Assembly: GCA_964519985.1 (NCBI GenBank)
Contig: CAZFMF010000003.1
Coordinates: forward strand, 62,001 to 126,000
Direction: 5' to 3'
Length of the DNA: 64,000 bases
DNA from: JAIEOG01 sp964519985
Lineage (GTDB): Bacteria > Bdellovibrionota > FAC87 > UBA2466
The notes below the pieces were generated by a model. That model searched no databases. It had not been told where the DNA came from and saw nothing but the letters and a program-made list of their open reading frames with translations. The translations under genes were made by a program, and so were the position numbers. Position 1 is the first letter of the stretch; every line of letters begins with the position of its first letter. Of this stretch, positions 60,994-64,000 are shown piece by piece.

Positions 60994-62748
60994 TTATCCG
61001 TCGAAACGGTATTTCGTTTCGGCCAGTCGGTATAGGCTGCCCCAGAAAAAACGGTTGAGCAAGACGACGGTCGTGACCATTACCAAAATGGCGCCGGCCA
61101 AAACCGGAAAATTTCCTTCTTGCGCGGCGCGGGTAATCGCCGAGCCGATCCCGGTGGCGGCCACCGTCTGATTTCCGTGCTGAACAATCTCGGAAACAAT
61201 ACACGCATTCCACGCGCCGCCGGCGGCCGTAATCCAACCATTGAGCAACGAAGGAAAAATCGCGGGGATGATGATTGAGCGCCAGAAATGGAGTCCCCGG
61301 AGCTGGAAAATATCGGCAATGTCCAGAAACTGCCGCGGGATCTGAGTGGCACCGGCGATGACGTTGAACAAGATGTACCACTGCGACGCGAAGACCATCA
61401 GTACCACCGCGCCAAATTCGATACTGATGCCGGCGGCGAGAAAGAGCGACGTCAAAATGGGAAACAACATTGGCGGCGGAAAGGAAGCCACCACCTGTAC
61501 AATGGGCTGCATTCGCCGCGTCCAGACCGGGTGCGTTCCAATCCAAACGCCCAGAGGTACCGTCCAAAGACTGCCCAAAATCACCGCGGCGGTCACCCGC
61601 AAAAAAGTGAAGAAGGTATCTCGCAGATAAACCAGCCATACCATTCCCGGCGTTTCGATGAGCAACTCCCCCATGCTCTTGATGCCGAAGATGAATGCGG
61701 CCAGCCCCAGACCCGCGAGCCCAAAACGCACAATCACCGGCCAACTCGATCGCAAGCGCCGCTCCACCCCCGGGCGAATGGCCGCCACGGTCACATTCGA
61801 TACTCGCTTTTGGACTTCGCGTTTCCAATCGCGAGATTTCTCTTCGACCAGGGCCAGAAATCGCGACTTCTTCAACCAATCAAGAACAATCGATCGAGAG
61901 GGCAGCGCGTGACCGTCGGCATCCATGCGAAAGCGTTCCGACCAAACCACCAGGGGCGCCCAGAGACAGCGATCGGTCACAGCGATCAGCGCGAACATGA
62001 TGCCGATGCCGGAGAGAATCGCACCAGTATCATTTTGTTGGTAGGCCGCCGCCATGTACGACCCAATCCCGGCCAGTCGAAAATCTTTGTCGCCGAGGGT
62101 GAACGACTCAATCACCATGAGAAAAAACCAACCGCCCGCCATGGAGAGCATGCTGTTCCAGAGCAGACCGTTGGCGGCAAATGGGAGTTCCACTTTGCGC
62201 AGCGTATCGAGCTTATTGAGTCGGAAAAGGCGACTCATGTCGTTGAGTTCCGTCGGCACGGTTTTCAGCGAAGAGTAGAAACTAAAAACCATGTTCCAAG
62301 CTTGTCCGGTGAAAATCATCAAAATCGCGGCGAGTTCGAGCCCGAGATTGGAATGGGGGAAAAGTCCGACCAGGGCTAGCACCAATCCGGGCATGAACCC
62401 CAGCACCGGAACGCTCTGCAAAATATCAAGTAATGGGATAAGCAGCGGTTCGGCCATGCGCGACTTGGCGGCCAGGTATCCGTAAAAAAGCGTGAAGGTG
62501 AGCGAGATGAGGTAGCCCAACGTCACTCGCACCATGGAGAGAAACGAATAGTGGAGCAGGGAAAAAACATCGAGGTAGATTTCGGTTTTGGGGTGGTACG
62601 GACTTCCCCACTCCTGCGCCACCGCCACGAGGCCATAGATCACCACCGCTAGACCGAGCAAAAGGAACACGTCGACCAGAGAAAAGGCCCGGCCGACTTT
62701 GACGCGCGCGTGGATCAAACTCACAGCGCTAACTATCGAACGCCACAC
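60994..62748 (-). CDS. ABC transporter permease, two fused membrane domains
   Basis: The 584-residue protein starts at GTG 62748. It holds two binding-protein-dependent permease domains in one chain, near 70-275 and 375-575. Each has a coupling-helix region, in LNDMSRLFRLNKLDTLRKVELPFAANGLL and in FLDIADIFQLRGLHFWRSIIIPAIFPSLL. It would work as a single-chain pair with the ATPase downstream. Substrate is unknown. Confidence 0.88.
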   Translation of the reverse strand: MWRSIVSAVSLIHARVKVGRAFSLVDVFLLLGLAVVIYGLVAVAQEWGSPYHPKTEIYLDVFSLLHYSFLSMVRVTLGYLISLTFTLFYGYLAAKSRMAEPLLIPLLDILQSVPVLGFMPGLVLALVGLFPHSNLGLELAAILMIFTGQAWNMVFSFYSSLKTVPTELNDMSRLFRLNKLDTLRKVELPFAANGLLWNSMLSMAGGWFFLMVIESFTLGDKDFRLAGIGSYMAAAYQQNDTGAILSGIGIMFALIAVTDRCLWAPLVVWSERFRMDADGHALPSRSIVLDWLKKSRFLALVEEKSRDWKREVQKRVSNVTVAAIRPGVERRLRSSWPVIVRFGLAGLGLAAFIFGIKSMGELLIETPGMVWLVYLRDTFFTFLRVTAAVILGSLWTVPLGVWIGTHPVWTRRMQPIVQVVASFPPPMLFPILTSLFLAAGISIEFGAVVLMVFASQWYILFNVIAGATQIPRQFLDIADIFQLRGLHFWRSIIIPAIFPSLLNGWITAAGGAWNACIVSEIVQHGNQTVAATGIGSAITRAAQEGNFPVLAGAILVMVTTVVLLNRFFWGSLYRLAETKYRFDG

Positions 62749-62796
62749 GTTTTTTGTCGAGAGATGGCTTGGCGGATTTGGCGGTGACGGGTTGCG

Positions 62797-63261
62797 TTAT
62801 CGGACACGCAAAGGAGCGGGAACGGCTTGATTTGGGCGCGCACAATCGCGCTCGAGACTCGCGGTCAAAAGATCGATGGATTGCTTGGCCCCTTGCGAGT
62901 CCTGAAGGACGGACCGCAAACGGAATCCCGTCTTCACCCACTGCTCGTACTGCTCGCCGCAGACTTCCGCGGCCAGTTCTTCGTTCTCTTCCTCGCCGTC
63001 GAGTTCGATTCCCCGCAACTCGGCACATTTGATCAAATCGGCCCGTCTCACCTTGAGCAGCTCCGAAAAATGGAGCTCGGCGTCCTGAGATTGCTCGAGC
63101 GTAAGACGGGCCTTGGTCGAAAGCGTTCGGTAAATGGCGCAATCGCGCCCTTGGGAAGCGAATTGGGCATGCCGCGCTTGCGGCATGAAATCTTCGATAT
63201 CCGCGTACGATTTTTGAGCAAACAATGACAGCGCGAGAATGAACAAGCCAATGCGAGACAT
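62797..63261 (-). CDS. secreted protein of unknown function
   Basis: The ATG at 63261 follows GGGGAGGGG. The product (154 residues) has a signal peptide (1-20, ending SYA) and a helical, acidic body with four cysteines (GRDCAIYR, LIKCAEL, AEVCGEQ, ERDCARP) that could form two disulfides. It may belong upstream of the ABC-transporter operon (48 bases before the permease start), but its small size does not fit a typical substrate-binding protein. The 239 bases from 63262 to 63500 show nothing I recognise. Confidence 0.6.
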   Translation of the reverse strand: MSRIGLFILALSLFAQKSYADIEDFMPQARHAQFASQGRDCAIYRTLSTKARLTLEQSQDAELHFSELLKVRRADLIKCAELRGIELDGEEENEELAAEVCGEQYEQWVKTGFRLRSVLQDSQGAKQSIDLLTASLERDCARPNQAVPAPLRVR

Positions 63262-63500
63262 GAACCCCTCCCCTACCCCGAACTCAATTGGACTGGTTTG
63301 ACCCCACCCTTAACTAGAGCAAGTCGGGGGCCAGGTTGCCGACAGCCGACTAAAGCTTCGACTAGTGCCGAAAGAAACGACAGGATTGTGAAGGCGGGAG
63401 CTAACCCTTGGAAAAAGCGTGTCTCTGGCCGCCAATCGGTAAACACCCACCCAAAACCACCCCGTATTCTGGGTGTATTCAAAAGGTATCTGCTTGAATG

Positions 63501-63992
63501 CTAACGAAAATAACGGCGCCAGGACTCGCCATCGGCGCCGGGCATTAGACGGCTCGCCTGCTCCGCGGTAGGCAAAATGAAATCGGCTTCGGCCAGCACG
63601 AAACTCCCCCGGCCGGGTAGAGATACCGCGGCGGTGGCTTTAAATCCGCCTTCGACCTCGTCGATAATCTGGGAACGGCAAAGATACTCTTTTCCCGCTT
63701 CCACCCCGCGACGGTACGAAAGGGTCATCCGTCGGGTCAGCGGCAACTTCTCGTAACGAAAAACGCCCGCGTAGGCCATCGTCTCATCGAGCACGGCGGA
63801 AACGATCCCTCCGTGTAGGAAACCGGGATACGATTGAAAGGCCTTAGGAAGACTAAAGCGAGTCTCGGCCCCGTCCGCGGTTTGGATGAACTCCAAATTC
63901 AGTCCTCGCGCATTGTTCTTTTCGGGGGCACAAACAAAACATTCGATGTCGTCTAAGCCAATGTGGCGGGAGTGTTTTCGACCGTCGGTCAT
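63501..63992 (-). CDS. PaaI-like hotdog thioesterase
   Basis: The 163-residue hotdog-fold protein has the motif GFLHGGIVSAVLDETMAYA (near 57), the acyl-CoA thioesterase signature in which the His-Gly-Gly loop and the Asp/Glu act in catalysis. The N-terminus CFVCAPEKNNARGLNL is typical of this subgroup (the CxxC-like CFVCG form). It probably hydrolyses acyl- or phenylacetyl-CoA. Its start lies 9 bases from the right edge, so the promoter is outside. Confidence 0.87.
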   Translation of the reverse strand: MTDGRKHSRHIGLDDIECFVCAPEKNNARGLNLEFIQTADGAETRFSLPKAFQSYPGFLHGGIVSAVLDETMAYAGVFRYEKLPLTRRMTLSYRRGVEAGKEYLCRSQIIDEVEGGFKATAAVSLPGRGSFVLAEADFILPTAEQASRLMPGADGESWRRYFR

Positions 63993-64000
63993 CCGGGGGT

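Noticed and set aside
61288..62379. A 363-codon plus-strand frame opposite the permease
   Set aside because: It is a hydrophilic, Arg/His/Pro-rich mirror of a membrane protein; the minus-strand frame has two clear permease domains.
63298..63504. A 68-codon plus-strand frame in the gap before the thioesterase gene
   Set aside because: It has Pro/Arg/Lys-rich random composition and no ribosome site or family motif.

Overview
The window is chromosomal DNA from a free-living Gram-negative (diderm) bacterium, GC-rich by eye (high fifties per cent). It encodes a monofunctional peptidoglycan transglycosylase, many lipoproteins and signal-peptide proteins, an outer-membrane FadL-like barrel, system II cytochrome c biogenesis (ResB/CcsA), a sigma-54 activator, a PilZ protein, a CHASE2-adenylate cyclase and a eukaryote-like Ser/Thr kinase. 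This mixture fits the former Deltaproteobacteria best (Bdellovibrionota or Myxococcota type). The assignment is inference, because no rRNA or tRNA gene was seen.

Layout. 1-3.0 kb: start of an M13 metallopeptidase, a shortened 4-hydroxyphenylpyruvate-dioxygenase-like protein, a lipoprotein and a small metallopeptidase. 3.1-6.0 kb: ribosomal protein S1 and SppA. 6.0-9 kb: a solo REP-like repeat, two unknown secreted proteins and MtgA. 9-14.2 kb: UvrA, a sigma-54 activator with a strong sigma-70-type promoter, a clear terminator, and an archease-like protein. 14.3-18.1 kb: a 1261-residue protein joining a trypsin-like protease to two CxxCH (haem c) motifs. 18.2-19.0 kb: a REP-associated tyrosine transposase (RAYT) element with 84-bp inverted ends. 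19.4-21.2 kb: a large low-complexity coiled-coil secreted protein. 21.7-26.8 kb: folE, then the lipid cluster yceD-rpmF-plsX-fabH-fabD-fabG. 26.8-30.5 kb: methyltransferase, monooxygenase-like protein, glycosyltransferase and a divergent YcaO/SagD-like protein. 30.5-35.2 kb: an overlapping set of cyclase, SH3 protein, M48 protease and outer-membrane barrel. 35.2-40.9 kb: trypsin-like lipoprotein, SDR, GNAT-like protein, GDPD, an unknown protein and PilZ. 41-45 kb: UDP-glucuronate/UDP-xylose synthesis, divergent from a flippase-like protein and RecO. 45.1-45.9 kb: a second RAYT element with perfect 57-bp ends. 45.9-52.7 kb: a six-gene leftward operon (kinase, Mrp, DUF971, YgfZ, ResB, CcsA). 52.8-58.1 kb: a barrel-like protein, a CgeB-like glycosyltransferase and unknown secreted proteins. 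58.1-62.7 kb: a leftward ABC-transporter, glycosyltransferase and DCC operon. 62.8-64 kb: an unknown secreted protein and a PaaI-like thioesterase.

How genes work together. Two well-defined pathways are present: the start of phospholipid and fatty-acid synthesis (YceD, L32, PlsX, FabH, FabD, FabG), and UDP-glucose to UDP-xylose (Ugd, Uxs). The kinase-led operon joins Fe-S carrier or maturation factors to haem c attachment, and the window itself encodes a protein with two haem c motifs. Many genes are translationally coupled by ATGA or TAATG overlaps. The most unusual items are the protease/dihaem fusion, the orphan YcaO-like protein, the two RAYT elements with dispersed REP copies, and a TGACA-N5-TGTCA palindrome shared by the promoters of the sigma-54 activator and the adenylate cyclase.
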